DNA of 64,000 bases from Phoebastria nigripes (taxonomy: Eukaryota; Chordata; Aves; Procellariiformes; Diomedeidae), in the NCBI GenBank assembly GCA_035582835.1, contig JAYKAV010000289.1, positions 1,046,170 through 1,110,169 on the forward strand. Reading direction: 5' to 3'. Numbering within the stretch: position 1 is the first letter of the stretch; each line of letters opens with the position of its first letter. A program made the translations under genes and the position numbers. The notes beneath the pieces were generated by a model. That model searched no databases, was not told where the DNA came from, and saw only the letters and a program-made list of their open reading frames with translations. Below, piece after piece: positions 1 through 14,017 of this stretch.

Positions 1-3000
1 AGACAGGCAGGTGATGGAAAACCGCCATCTGATGTGTCCATCTGTCCTCAAGGATGCAAAAGAGGGATCTCAGAAGTGCTCCTTGAAGACAGCACCCACT
101 GAACTGAAAAATGGTACCTACCCAGCCACTGCTACAGAAAGGGCTGAAATGTGGAAAACACATTTACCCTGGCCCCCACAAAATGTTTCCTCTGGTCTGC
201 AGATGGAGCTGCCATTTCTGCACCACCACTTTACAGAGTTGTATCTTTCACCATCAACTACGGCACTGAATTGGATATCAATACTTGTTATATGGTTTTA
301 GGATACCAGCAGTGGAACCATTGCCTCAACAGCAATTCTCCTTATTTTTACGTTGTAAAAACAGGCAGTGGTTTCATTTTCTATCTACCTGCCATGCACA
401 GCTTTCTGCTCACAGTGCAAAAACCTTCCCTCTATTTGTATTATTATTACTGCAACACACAGCACACAGAAATCACAATATACTCATCAGGCATCTAGAA
501 ATGGAGTGGGATGCAAAACTTCAGGTGGGAGCCACAGCAATGAGAGACAGAAATGCTGGCTTGCTTTGTGCATCTAGCGTGGGTGCCTCACAGGCAGCAG
601 AACCTGCCGCCCCTCCTTGCACGCACACAGCAGAAATTAGCTGTGATGAGCAACTAAGTATAGCACACTCTCCTTAGGGAGCCCAGGGAGTTCATTTTTT
701 CAGTGTTTGACCCCGTTGGCTGCAAGGCAGACAACATATTTTGGATTTGACAGGAAGAAGCAGAAGTATCACTGAAGAAAATAACTCATGCTTTTTGGCA
801 ATCGNGACAAACTTTTCAACAGCATCTACACACGAGCACGGCATCTCTCCCTCTGCTCTCCCGCCTCCCAGTTGAGAAGGTATAATTTTCACCACCATTG
901 ACGTTGCAGTCTCAGCTGAACAAAAGCAACTTATAAAGCTAGCCGTATCAGAGGGTTTTCACTCTGATCTGAAACATGGGCCTCAAGTGCCTGCTCTTAA
1001 CACAAAGGAGCAATTCAGACTTATTGTAGCCCTAAAGAATTGTGCCAGTTCTTCACTTCCNCAAAGGGAATAGCTCCATTTTACCTAAGTCAAACATTTC
1101 AAGAGCCTACCTTGCCAACACTATTAGAGCTTCACAAAGGACAGGTCCCTGCTGAGGAGTACACGAGTCCTGTTCTGTTGTCTCTTCCATACTGCTCAGG
1201 GTTTTTGTTTGCTATTTTTTGCTGCCACTTTCCAAGAGATCACTTTTGGAATTATTTTCCCACAGACGCTGAGCAGCTGCAATACACGATGAAACGTGGG
1301 TGCCAAGCCTCCAGCATCACCCACGTGATTTACACTTTTGACAGGAGTACAGAGAAATCCTCAGCAATGAAAGAATCAGCCTGGGAAATGGCCATCCCCA
1401 TCCAGCTCTGCAGCTAGCTCACCACTGGATCTGGTACCAGGTCCCTCAACTTCCCCACATATCAGTCGTGATGTGTGTAGTGAAGCAGCAATAACGCTCC
1501 AGACCCTGTTCTGCAGCAATACTGTGATGCTCAGTGGCTTGAAAATTTGGAGAGTGAATAGTGGAATCACTCACAAAAGTTTACTGTCAAAACAAGACAT
1601 GAACGAATAAAGACACGACTGGGATTTCTAATTAGTTGCATAGTGTTTTTCCATCGGTCTCCCTGGACTGTGCACTAAGATCTTTTGGAAGCACGGGCAA
1701 TAGAGGTTTCTTGCAAACGGGAGAAAGCCCATTTTAAGCGAAATCTGTTCCTGGCCCCAGTGATGGCCAAGCCCTTGATCTTCTCCAGCAGAGTCATTTT
1801 GCACACTCAGATGTGCTCCCGAATTGCTGTGCTGTAACAGCTCTTGAAACAAATACTTCCATGTTACGGTTCCATCCCCAGGACGAGGATGTGTTACACT
1901 GTCTGTAAAAAATGCAGACACCAGTGCATTGATGAGATGTACCCTTTTATCATTGTGCAGGGCAGATNGACCCTGTTCACGGGAGAGGTCACGAGGATCT
2001 CACAGCTACTTCAGAAGAGTTTGAAGTACAGCCTGGTTCCCCCCACCTGGACACATCTCCCATGGAAGCAATGACTGAAACTTGCTTCTACCCTGCACTG
2101 GGAAATGTCTTTGCTTTTCAAGAAGACAGGTTCAGGCCTTAAATCTTCCCACCTGAGAAACAAAATTTCCACACTGCTCCTAAAATCTGCCAGCATTCAA
2201 GTTCATGCTTGTACCCGCAATCATGAAGTACAGNTATAGGGTTAAAGTCATCTGGGAGAGGGAAAAAACCAAAACATAAACCCGACTTTCACAGTCCAAG
2301 CCCTGCTCACAAAAATAAACTTGATCCACAGAAGACTGTGCCATGTTCAAACAGGGTCTCAACTTTCTCTGGGTTCCTTCAGCTCGTCTTTCCCCGTTGG
2401 TGGAGTCTGAATACAGATATGGGCTCCAATAAACTCCCTGTACCGGCTTTTCCCCTTATGATGCATTGGCCTCATTGAGCAGGGATGTTCATCTACTCCA
2501 GAAGGCTCTCCTGGGTCCTCCAGCTGGGGTGCGGCTCCTTCTTCATTGCCGGAGAAGAAAAAAATTGGCAGCATCTCCAACTCTTGTCAGTGATAGTGAG
2601 ACCAGCTGTCACTTGCAGTAAACCATGGAGATCTTCCTTTGAGCCTCCCTCGCTGCTGTTAGCTCTCGTCTGCCGGTTAAAAGCTTTGCTGGTATAAATA
2701 AATGGGTCAAACCGTGCTGGTGACACCATCGGCAGAGACGCGGCTTGGATCTTGCAGCCTGAGTCACCTCCTCGAACGGAGTAAGCTCTATCAGCAAAGG
2801 ATATTTCTGTGCTCTACCAGCATGCTTTCTAGGACTTTGGCCAGCAGAGCTCTGCTGGTGAGCGGGAAGCCTACCATACGTCTGATTTTCCTGGATGTGC
2901 TTTCTCCAACTGCGCAGGAATTTTGCCCAGATGAATTTAGAGGCAGTTCAACATTTGTCTGGGGTTCCTAGATATGCAATATCTCTACTTGTGATGTTCC

Positions 3001-6000
3001 AGATGTGGTTGCTGTTTGTTGCAATCCCAGATGTTCACAGGGCACATACGCAGTGGTTTGCACAGTTCCCAGAAATCACCACACTGTCACATGCCACACG
3101 TTACACAGGCAATAACAAGCCCAGCAACAACTTTGGTAGCCTTCAAAAAAGGTCAGATCCTTTTTCTCTCCATTCTTCTGACTCATCTGTCCAGGGATGG
3201 AAAAATCAGGGCCAGAACAGGGGAAAAAAAAAAAAAGGTTAAAAATAAAATTCAGTGAGATTGTAACTTCATCCAGGGTCTCTGAAGTACATCAGGAATC
3301 TAGCATCTTTTCGTACCTCTTTCACTGCAATGTGAGGTTCCTAGGGTTCCTACTCTCTTTAGCAGAGACAGCAATGAGGGGCAGAAAACGTACAAAAGCT
3401 TATACATAAGAATAATTAATTCCAAGTTCTTTTTGCTGGATTTAGATCAGTTGGGTTAGTATGCCAAGGCACTAAACACTTGATGCTTTTATTCTTGGGG
3501 TTTGTACACATTTTGTTGTCTGCTTTGGGTTACCAGTTTGCTGAGAAAACAAATCTTCTTTCCAAGCTTCTTCCGTGAGTGGAATTATTTTTAAATGGTG
3601 ATTTCTCTTTATATACTGCACTCTTCACTAGAGAAGCATATCAGTACCTCCAGAAGATGATGGTATTTGTGACCAGGGACAATGGAAAGCAGTGGTTTTA
3701 CAAAGTCACATGCCTTCAGGTATGCCAAAATATCCAAGGAAAGCAAACAAAACGATCATCTTACGTCTAGCATGTTTAAAATTTCATTGTCAGCTTCGGT
3801 AAGGACCCAATTTTATAAGTTTTTTTTAGTATGGCCTTAGATATTCCCCAAAGTGAAAAGCTGGATGGTTTATTTTCCAATGCAAACTGATTAATTTTTA
3901 AGGAAAAAAGAGGCTTTCAGCTGCTGATGGCCTTGGCAGCAAAGTCAGGTCTCTTGCATGGCACAGCAGTAACGTTTATTTGGAGCAAATAGATGAGCAG
4001 CCCAGCTTTAAATTCTCAAGACATCAACAGTTGAAATCTATGTTACGACTACAACATCCAGAAAAACAAAATAAGGAAGTTGAACGAACTGCAGAGAGAT
4101 ATGCCCCAAGCGGAGCCAAACAACAAACAGTGTTAAAATCCAGACCCAAACTTCCCCCACATTCACTGATGCTCTGCTACATGCGCTAGATCCGGGGAAG
4201 TGGTTACCGAGACGTGACTCACCNTCCTGGCTTGACTCAAGGGGAACTGTGGCTCTTGGCACTTCAGAAGATAGATATGTTTCTGCTTTGCTTGCAGACT
4301 TANAGTACGGCACAGGAGGGAAGCTCTACGAGGGCATAGTATGGACGAGATAGCTTCCCAAAGCCTATCTCAGGCAGGTTCAGGATTACTCAGGACTGTT
4401 GTGGAGCAGAGGCATATCTCCAAATATTTTTGGGTGTCATTGAGTGAAGGTCTGAGGTCACTCCTCCCTACCAAAAATGAGGCAGGAAGAAACAGAAGAA
4501 CCAGAATGCAGCTACTGAATAAAGAAAAGAAAGTGCCAATGGTGACGGGAAAAAAAAATGGTGATAGTTTGAGGCACTGGACATAGAAAGGACAGAAAAG
4601 CTAAAGCAGCAGTAAAGGTAGGAAGCATGAAACATAGGATGAGCATGCCCATATTGTTCAGGGCCGAGCCAGCGAGCTCATTTAAAGGGAAATGAAAAAG
4701 CCCCATATCATTTCCTACTGCTCAGCAATGTCTCCATATGACAACCTCTACTTAATAAACTTTGATCGAGAGAAGCCTCCCCCCATGGAGGACAGTTCAC
4801 AAGCACTCAGGAAATTAGTGGGATTATTGGGGCCGGGCATTTGAAGACATAAATGTTTCAGATTTATAAGAAACACATTTCATAATCACTCTGCCTAGCA
4901 GTAGTTTGGAAGGGGAGGAGACAGGGCAGCAGCTCCTGAATGAGTATGGGGAAAGAAGAAAGACTCAACTGTTCTCNAGAAGAAAGACCTGATTGTACTG
5001 TGAGGTTCAGAGGGCTTCACTGGGACCACTGGGAAGTAAGGGGCTCTTGGCCTGCTTGTGGAAACCCGAGTGGTGAGTGCAGGTAGAGCGGGCTGGCTGA
5101 ATTCAAAGAAAAAGCGAGATGGGGAAATCCTATAAAAAGATCTCGGATGCAAAGACTACAGTTAGCGTCACTATGACTTTCCTTTCAGCTGAGTTCCTCA
5201 GCTTAAAATGTGGAATCCAAACCAAAATCTTGTATCCCAAACTCTCTGCTTTCNTGCAAATTCTTATCTGCATGCAGATGTTGCTCTGAAATATGCCACT
5301 TTTGGTTTTGTGCATGAGGAGATCTATTTAACTTGGTTTTTCTAAGCAGTCACAGCGTAAGGCAGCAAAGACAATCATGTACAGAGCAGCGCTGGGTGCT
5401 GTGAGCTGGTCTGGTTTGGTCTGATAGCCCTGAACTGCCACTAATTTGTTGTTTCTGGGAAACCCCCCTTTTTCCCCCCTCTTTGCCTCTATTTCCTCAT
5501 CTCTAAGGAAGCACAGGAGACAAAAGTGCCACCAAAAGGCTTGGTGGGTGGGAGGGAAGTACAGGAAAAGCGCAAGCCCTCATCCCCACTAAGCTGCGAA
5601 GCTTTCATACACGATGACACCAAAATGCTCCAAAGAATTAGCCAGTGTTGGAAGCTGACAACTGGGAAGAAAGGAATAGACAGAGCACTTGGGCAGTGTA
5701 ACTCCAATTTACACTAATGACCGCTACGCGTGCTCTTTTTTTCCTCCCCCAAACATTAAGGGTTAATATCTTCCTTTTGAAGGACACAGATGCCCTGGGG
5801 TTGTGGAAGAGGAGGGGAATGAAATCCTCTCTTGCAATAAGGAGGGGAATCTTGGAGTAACTGCACAAAAAGTGCGTCTCCTTCGTCTGAGTCAGGAAAG
5901 AAACCCTGCCAAGTCAATGGGATTTATTTCAAATTCTGGCTCACTTCGACTCCTATTAACTCTAAACGAAGACCAGCTGGGATCAGCCTGCCTTCCCGAG

Positions 6001-6989
6001 CAGCAGAGAGACCAGGCAGAGCTGGCCGACTCACTGCAAGGGCGAACAGCCCCTCGGCTGCAGGAGAGCAACCTCGGTCGCTGCAAGCAGCAGTTCCCCA
6101 GGGATTGGGAAAGCCCTGTGATTCCCTGCAGGATTCCCAGGGCTCCCAGGCAACCCTGGGCCACTCCAGAGGTTTCAATGGATTTGGTGGGCTGAGTCAC
6201 AGATACCAGAATAGCAGGCAAGGGGGAACACCCCATCCCCCCACACCCCAATAAAATCTCCCAAACAACAAAATCCAGCATGCACCTCCCCATAAAATGG
6301 GATGTTTAGACTTCCACAGAAGAGGCTGAACCTGGGGCCATCAGTGATGCACTGATTATTAAAGCAAAAGAAGGAGAAGCTGATTGCAGCTAAGGGCAGA
6401 GCTGCCCAGGGATGACAACATTGCTTCTAGAAGGGGAAGGAGAGAGACCTGTGGACTGCAGCTATGTGGAGAGACACTTGCCCTGACCCTTGCTCTCGCC
6501 CTATGCAAAGCAAAGAGTTTAAGCACGTTTGACTACATTCCTGAGCAACTTCATTCGCCTTTGATTTTTCATGTAAGGCAAGTACCTGCTTATGGCTTTG
6601 CTGGATATTGGTCCACACGAGTAATGATACTCCAAGGCTGTTACACAATGACACACCACGGCCAAGTGCAAGCACCTTCAGCTGTAGAAATTGGACTCCA
6701 GTATAGGAACTGGTCCTGCTGATGTAGCAGCTACTGGAAAGGACAGGCTGCAGGGCAGGAAAAGTATGTCCTGTTTTGTCCCCTCCTCCCGTGCGGAAAG
6801 GGTAGCTGTGGTTTGGGTTGTGGATTAGGCACAAGCCCAGGAGACACTCAGCTCTGCAGCAAAGGGCCCATGCCCTTTGACAAGCACAGCTGCCTCAGGA
6901 AACATCTACTGAGATGTGTCTGGCCCGCAGGCCAATACAGCCCATACCGAGCCACTGCGCAGGGCACAGGAGCGGGGCTGGGGAGCTCC

Positions 6990-7140
6990 CGGTCCCCCTC
7001 TGCCACCGACCGACCTCCTGCATGACCCTGGGCAAGTCACTGTACTACTTTGTGCCTCTACTGCTAACGCGTTATTCAAGGACAAGATTAGGAGTAACAA
7101 TGCTCGTTTCCTAGATTAAGGGTGTGAGGAGCTTGCTGAT
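6990..7140 (+). repeat. Ancient MIR-like SINE remnant
   Basis: The stretch reads like the MIR core on the plus strand: a 'gaccctgggcaagtcact' block near 7023-7040, then a 'tttgtgcctct' block, then degenerate sequence matching the spacing of the MIR 3' half. It is strongly diverged, as expected for old amniote SINEs in birds. The match is by eye against the remembered consensus, so the ends are approximate. Confidence 0.55.
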
Positions 7141-10100
7141 ACCACTGACACACTGCCGGGACTGTCACGGCCCTCCCCTGCACACTGAGCCCAGTATTCT
7201 CCATTCCTTCCATTGCGCAGTCGGAGGGTAACCCCACGCCCTCCAGTTGAGGGAGTTTAAGAAACTTCTTTCAAGTAAGAGCTGCACAGACAGCCCGTAG
7301 ACCAGGACACAAAAACCAGCTTTTCCAGGAAACAACAGCTCAGCACATTATCAAAAAAAGCATAGATTTCTGCATGGACAGCAGAGATTAAAACCAGAAG
7401 TGACTCCAGGATTGTCCTTCAGCAGCCTCACTGTTTTCAGGGAGCTGAATGCCATGTAAGTGATGTGGCGTTGCCAGCTGTCGCTGAGCTCATGTGTTCG
7501 GAGTGAATGGCTGGATTCAGCAACAGCAGAGCGAGGAGCTTTGTTGCAGAAAATCTTTGAATCATGTTTCAGTGGCAGGAAACAGAAAAGAACAAAGAGC
7601 AAAAAACCACTCTGGGACAAATTTTGCTGTAAGTGATGTTTGGACAACTTTATAATAGAGCAGTATGTCGGATGAGAATGAGCTCCTGCTCTACCCTGGC
7701 ATTACAGAGCCCAGGAACCAGCCCCATCTCAGCTGTGACCACAGCGCACCGTTTCTGGAGTGACTTTGCTAGCTCAGAGCAGAAGGTACATCCTGGCCAG
7801 CAAGTCCTCCTTCCACTTCAGGATTGTAGCCTGTAGATGATGGAGAAACAAGAACACGATGGGAAGGATGCTGTCCTCAGGACACCGTCCAATGCTGCCT
7901 GTGGAGTTGCTGCCGCTCTGGGGAACGATGTGGCTGAGACCTCAGCACTGGAGCCAAGAGCCATGAGTTCACCCAGCGCTCTGTACTGGGCTGGATAGTG
8001 ACTTTGTCCTTTTCAAAGCACTGCGAGTTCCCTCAAAAAACCTTCTCAGCTCTCCACCCCAGCCCAGCTCCGTCACTCTACCTTCTTGGAGACCAAACAA
8101 AAGGACTTTGGACCTTGTCGCATCAGAGCAACAGGATTTACCAGCCCTTAGAGCTCTTTTGGTCTGCTGGTGCACATCTGCACCACGCAGCAGGGCCGAC
8201 ACATGCAGCCAGATATTCTCTGATGTAATTGTTTATGGCGATTTATACCGTTGGAGCATCTGGCTCAAAGCTTTCCGAGTCCTGACGTGGCTTGAATGAC
8301 ACTGCAGATAGGATTTCAGGTTAAAAAGGAAGTGGAAAAAGAAAAGAACTCAGCTCCCAGTTTTGCTGAACAACGAGGGATTTTCTTGTTTCAGAGCATG
8401 TTGTATTTCATTACCTACAGCCTCTCCAATTGCTTTCCTGGAACTGTAAAAACCTCGCTATCAGATGTCTGCCTTGTATGACAACCAGCACATTACGAAA
8501 ACCACAGTGCACAGCTACGGAGAGCAGCTGGAAACCCACCACCTCCCTCCTGCCAACTGGCTTGGGCCTTCTGCACAGCCACCGGCAGATCGGTTGTCCT
8601 CCGAGGGAAGGGCTGAAATGCCGTATTTTCTGTAGGTGGAGAGGAGAAGCAGTGGAGAGGAGCACTTTTGGGGGTTTTACTCTCAGGGACCATTTGCTTG
8701 TGTCCAGGTTGATGGTTGCATACCAGTGACTTCAACCTTTGACTCTCATCATCCCCTGTTGCCAAGAGCAGGATCGACTGGCAGCTGGATCCTTTGTAAA
8801 CGTACATTACTCTCCAACAATATTGTTTGGATATTTCAGGCTCTGTGGCACTATCCCCTCATACAATGACAGGTCGGCAAATAAATTAGCTTTTTATTTT
8901 GGCAAACTACACCGTGACACCTGCAGTGCTGATGGATGCCTTGCCAGGGTTCAACGAGCCGTTGTATCTTCCAGTCTCCCCACAAACTGCAGAGACATAT
9001 CCTTGTCCTGCCTTGCCCGTACAGAAAGTCTGGTTCTCCAGCGGACAACTCCTGCTCCTGCTCCCCACACTGCTGACCCCGGATCGGCGTCTCCAGCCAG
9101 TCTCTCTGAATGGAGATGCCAAAACAGTCCCTGGTGCTCTGCAAGGGGAAGAGATTTTCAGCTCTTTGCTGCTCAAACAAGGCAACCAGAGGTCAAATGG
9201 CCAAGTCCAGAAGAGAGTCGAGATCAAGTGAAGGCAATAAGTTTGTATTAGAAGAAGGTGGAAACCACTGGGAGGAGATAATATGCGAGACAGCAGCTCA
9301 GGAAAGGTGCACATCTCTGATGCAATTTTTGAAATCTCAAGTGGATCTTGCACTCAGCTGTGTGTTAGTGTTTCAGGTGCTCTGATTTCTCTCTTACAAC
9401 CAGGGGGATAACTGGCCCATCCCTCTGCTGAGCAGGAAATGGAATTGAATGGAGCAGTGTGAACTTGGACAAAGTGACCAAAAGATAGAGGATACTCGCG
9501 TATCTCAGCTCCAGCTGCCTCGAGTCCTGCCAGCCACAGCTGTGAGGCTCATGGACCATCTCAGTTGCCAGGTTTGTTTGCTGAAATCCACTGGCTTTGA
9601 AACATGTACAAACTACCCCTGGAGACTCGGCTGGGGCCTCCCTGCTGCTTTTGTTTGAGATTTAAAACCACAGTGGAAACCGGTTTTCAGATATGTTAAT
9701 ACTGGAAATGGCTGAGCCAAGTTAAAGCTAACGATCTTTGAAAAATGTTTCTTGAGCACCAAGGGAAGTTTGGTTGTGCTCAGTTGGTAATGTTGTATCA
9801 GCGTCGGGACGGCTTTCTGGAAAACAGAACCTTGCTCAGTAAAGCCAGACTTGTCCCTGCTGTAGGGATCGATCNCCAGATGAACGTCTCTGTTCTGCAT
9901 GACCCAGAAGGGCAGCACAGACCCTTCATCCTTCCTCCACATTTAGCACCCGTGAAGGTGCTCCAGTACATCCCTTCATCTGCCATCTCCCAGGGAGCTC
10001 TATGACTGTGCAGACTGAAGAACTGCTAACCTCTTTCCATCCCTTGCGCTGGCCTGTCGCCATGGGGTGTGCAAGCTTGTACGTGCCCTACCAAGTTCCC

Positions 10101-13019
10101 CAGCTTCTACCTGCTCTGCGGCTACACAGGTCGCTGCCAGCACCAGGCCTTTGCCCCAGGCCAGTATGTGCAAACTGGGCTGAAAATGTACCAGCAATAA
10201 AGGCAGATCATTTCAGAGCAATCAGGTGCCTCGTTTCCNACATCTGTCAAGAGGACACTTGATAGTGAAATGTCACATTCCTTTAGACATAAGCAAAATA
10301 AAGATTAAAACTAAACATGTCCTTGGTGTTAAGGAAAAATCTTCAAGAAGTGGTGTAGCTGCAGGGACTTGTGATGAAAAGGGTTTTTCCAGAGGCCGTC
10401 ANTGATTGTGGAGGGCACGTCTCTGTGGGTCCCCTCTAGTGCCGAGGCAGAGGGCAACACAGGGCCAAGCCAAAGTGTAGGAGAAGCTTGTCTCTATGTC
10501 CATGACTGCANTCAGCTTCCTTGAGCTAATATGAATCTCTTCCAGAAGCAGAAGATGAGCTACACGCTCCCAGATGGAGGTCAGTTTGTTGGCACAGGTA
10601 GCTAGACAGATCCTTGTATGTGTCTCTCCCACTAACGGCACAGAAGCATTAACATCCCCCCTGTGCCCTTTGTAGATGAGCAGGATATCTCAACAATATT
10701 GGAGCAGAAGCAAACATCTCTAGCCCAGAGAAAAGTCAGTGGATCCAGGCAGGAATGCAGTGAAGCACGGATGTAAGGACACCTGGGTGTCATGCCAGGA
10801 GAGACCAAATGAAGATGCAATAGCTAAAGATGAAGTTCTCTTTAAAACCATCTAAACTGAGTATTGGACAGCATAACACTATCACATCAGATGTATTAAA
10901 ACCATATGCAACATGCGTAATGTGTAAACACACAGTATCTACAGCACACCCAAACCCAACATGCCTCCACCCTGCAATGCAAGTGCCTCCACACCTTCCC
11001 CAGGCAATTTCCATGCCACCCTACCAATCCTGGACAGGAGTTTGTCACCGTGCAACCTTGGCATTTGCCCTTGGGTGAATACCTTCAGGATTTTTCCCTG
11101 GCAAGATTTTTGTTATCTTTGTCCAGCAGCCTTAAAAACCTCTGTCCATTGTACACGTTTGTGGTGGGCTGTGCCTGTGGTGGCTTTTGTGGCATGTCTT
11201 GCAGAGGATGGGTTGACTTTATNTTCCAGCTTCCAATCCTCAGTTGAAAAGGAGGGGGTTGCAGTTATCTCTAGTGGTTTGCATCTCAGCTGTAAACTTT
11301 ATCTTGGCAGAAATCTAAGGAAGATCCAACTAATAGTTGTACATTTTCTCCGTGGGAAGGTAGGATAAAAGTCTCAAAGAAAAAATGAGAAGAGAAAAAT
11401 TATTTGTACTTCTGTCAGAGGACTTCCATCTTTAAATTACCTCAGCGAGTACAGGAACACCAGCCTATATATCAGGTAACGGTCAGGCGTTTGGCAGAGG
11501 AGGCAGTGCTATCTGGAGCCTATGCAGGCCTCTGAANGTCTGCTTGAGTTTAGACTTAAGGATATACAGAGAAGCATATTAAAATAGTAGATGGAAATAT
11601 AGCACTCTGCAGTAAAAAAATCAAAAGGGAGTGATTATGAGCAGGAATCTTGGCTCTATTGACTCTTTTTTTTTTAAAATAAAACAGAAAACGGCATCAT
11701 GTTCCCAGGGACATGCTGGCAAACAGCAAGGACAGAGTCTGAGAGAATCTATATTTTATACTCTATAACTTAATATGGCTTTTGCATGATTTTGGTATTT
11801 TTATTGGTTCTTAAAGCATGCACAATATAAACATGTGAACCAGCCAGAAGTACAGCACATGGAGGGCCGGGCGCTGAGGTCGGCTGTCCAGCCATGCCAG
11901 CCTGCAGCTGGGAGGGAGCTGGGATGTTGGGGACCACCCCTCGCCCGTGGTTTGGTCCCAATCCTGCAAAGAGCTCCCTGTGGGTACAGGGGCTGTGGCT
12001 AAGGATGGCCTTATTTGGGGCAGGACTACAGCCTTATTCTGCACATTTATGGTGCTGCGCTGCAGTATTAAGCCGATGTTTCCACTTTTTAGTCAAGTCN
12101 GTGCTCAAATCCCAACCTCAGCCCCAAAATAACACAAATTGAGCCCCTTTGCTGCTTCCATCCCCTCACACCCGTCTCCCTGCCCTCCTTTTAGCCAGCC
12201 ACAACATCACCAAAGGGAAAAACAACACGCTTCAACATCGAGCATCCACCCAGCGCTCAGAGGTACCTGCCTGCCCTGCTGCCTCCCGCACATCCCGGGC
12301 AGGGATTTCAAAGCTGCCATCAAAATTGGTCAAACTTGGTCTACTCGTTCCTTCTGACATGCTGGAGCTGCTCGCATGCCTCCCGGAGATGTGTGGGGTG
12401 GGAGCTGGCATGTTCTCCGGCTTCACGAGCAGCAAGACTTGGGCTACAGGCGAGCACGGCCGCTCTGGCCAGGCTGGCTGCATCTGACTCGACCGGGCTA
12501 TTGCTTCACAGAAAGAGCCTTGTGAGTCCATGCTTCCTACAACTTTGATCCATAACAATAATTACAATGAATAAATCATGTCGTCAAGCTGATAAACTCC
12601 ACGTTTCAAGCAGAAGGGCCTGACTTGGCTTGCAGAGCAGCCCACTGGGACACTGGGCAGAGCTATCCTCCATCTGGCACCACCGAACAAGCCCCAGGCC
12701 AGACCCTGCCCGACTCCTCTGGCCCTGCAGCTCTCATCTCAGAGCCAGAATCACACTTTTTCTTTCTATGGCACTGAGATCAGACCTCCAAGCGAACCAG
12801 ACATGCCTAGGACATTCATTGAGGATTCAGGAATAATTTCCTGCTAATTTCTTCTATTTATTTTCTATATTTAAGGGGGAAACCTTAGAAGAGAAAAACA
12901 GAAGTAAGCAAGTAATCATCAAACAGAAGGGAGAGAGGGCAAAAGCTCGCCATTTCCAAACTCCAGGCCAAGACTAGCTGTGACAGCCAGCGGAACTCAG
13001 CTCCTCGCAGCCCTCTGTA

Positions 13020-13175
13020 CATCCCTCTCTAATACCCTGCGAGGTGGTCCNTTTTACAGATGCAGTAAAGAGGCACAGCAAGGCTACACAACCTGTCCCA
13101 AAGTCTATGCAAAGCCTGTGGCAGACCAGAGAAGTGATCCACATCTCAAGTATGCATCCCAATTAAAAGACCAAA
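13020..13175 (-). repeat. Ancient MIR-like SINE remnant, reverse orientation
   Basis: The plus strand shows 'ttttacagatg', 'gaggcacagcaaggctac' and 'acctgtcccaaagtc' in the order expected for the complement of a MIR core. The element therefore lies in the same orientation as the collagen gene. Divergence is high and the ends are approximate. Confidence 0.5.
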
Positions 13176-13384
13176 CCTTCTCCTGGATGTAGTTTTTTGC
13201 AAAAAATAACATACTTTACGACAACGCTTGCAACAAGTCACATCTCGGATAACCTCCTGCCCTAAGCACAGCATCCTGGTTCACTGCCTGCATCTCCCTC
13301 TCAATCTGCCCCCAGGTGTTTTGCTGCAACATGGCATGCCCTGTTACAGTAGTATTAATGGCTACACTAATTACTGCCCTTGTC

Positions 13385-13403
13385 AAAAAAAAAAAAAAAA
13401 AAA
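13385..13403 (+). repeat. A homopolymer, 19 nt
   Basis: A run of 19 A on the plus strand is followed by an A-rich tail (aaaag). It lies about 500 bp from E23 inside the intron. No retroposon body is recognisable next to it. Confidence 0.9.
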
Positions 13404-13909
13404 GAAAAAGCCTATTTGTTTCTTGCTAGTGTTTAAATGAAATCCAGCCTCCCAGAGACAAGACTGCAAACTTTCTTTTCTCCTCTTGTTGCAAAAGGAT
13501 CTCGTCTCTTCAGACGAGCTGGCTTGCCTTTTGCGTCCCAGAGCTCGGTGTGTGCCAGCTGTGCCCCGACGCCTGAGCTGGGGAGCATGCGCTGCACCTC
13601 TGGGCTCAGGCTGCAGCCATCGGGAAGGTTAAAGTCATCTTGCACGCAGGAATTTAGACAAGAGCACGCAGCACTCTGCTGATCCTTTTGGGGCTAGATG
13701 CAACTGCTAATTTGGAAACCAGAGTGCAGGTGGCCCTACGGAGAGTGCAGGTGCTGTGTTGGGCCAATACCCATACCCTGGCAATCTGAGATTGATCTCT
13801 GGCAATCTGAGAGGATCCCTCCTGTGCAGCTCGGGGAGGAGAGCACTGGTTCCTACAGGAAACCCACAGACCAGCTACGGGGGCGAGCAGGCTGATTTTG
13901 CAGACTCAC

Positions 13910-14017
13910 TCGGACACCTGTGATGCCGGGATATCCAGGAGGCCCTTCTTTTCCCTTCAGTCCTTCATTGCCTTTTTCTCCTTTCTCTCCCTCCAGACCT
14001 TGCTCTCCTTTGTCTCC
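13910..14017 (-). CDS. COL27A1: COL27A1 exon E23 (108 bp, Gly-X-Y helix)
   Basis: This is the only double-length exon in the window. It encodes 36 residues, 382-417 of the joined fragment, starting [12 protein letters not shown] and ending [12 protein letters not shown]. The acceptor is CCTCTCTTCCACAG and the donor is CGA|GTGAGT, both strong. A 108-bp exon is typical of fibrillar collagen genes, where it is interpreted as two 54-bp units that lost an intron. The first eight triplets contain no proline and are dense in Lys and Glu, with K-G-E pairs that favour interchain ion pairs. The last four triplets are Pro- and Tyr-containing. In human COL27A1 the corresponding exon, as I recall it, also ends in GVTGVR, which supports the assignment. 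Confidence 0.96.

Larger units (their letters stand above)
1..13909 (-). other. COL27A1: Intron 3' of E23, 13.9 kb or longer, no exon found
   Basis: I scanned this stretch for a minus-strand Gly codon every 9 nt flanked by AG and GT and found none, so the next helix exon should lie beyond the left edge. It contains two MIR-like SINE remnants (about 6990-7140 and 13020-13175) and a 19-nt A run at 13385-13403. Open frames here are short and resemble no protein family I know. Confidence 0.7.

Noticed and set aside
6130..6170. Short collagen-like peptide GLPGSPGNP on the minus strand
   Set aside because: Only three triplets keep the register, a stop lies close upstream, and no acceptor or donor is in phase.
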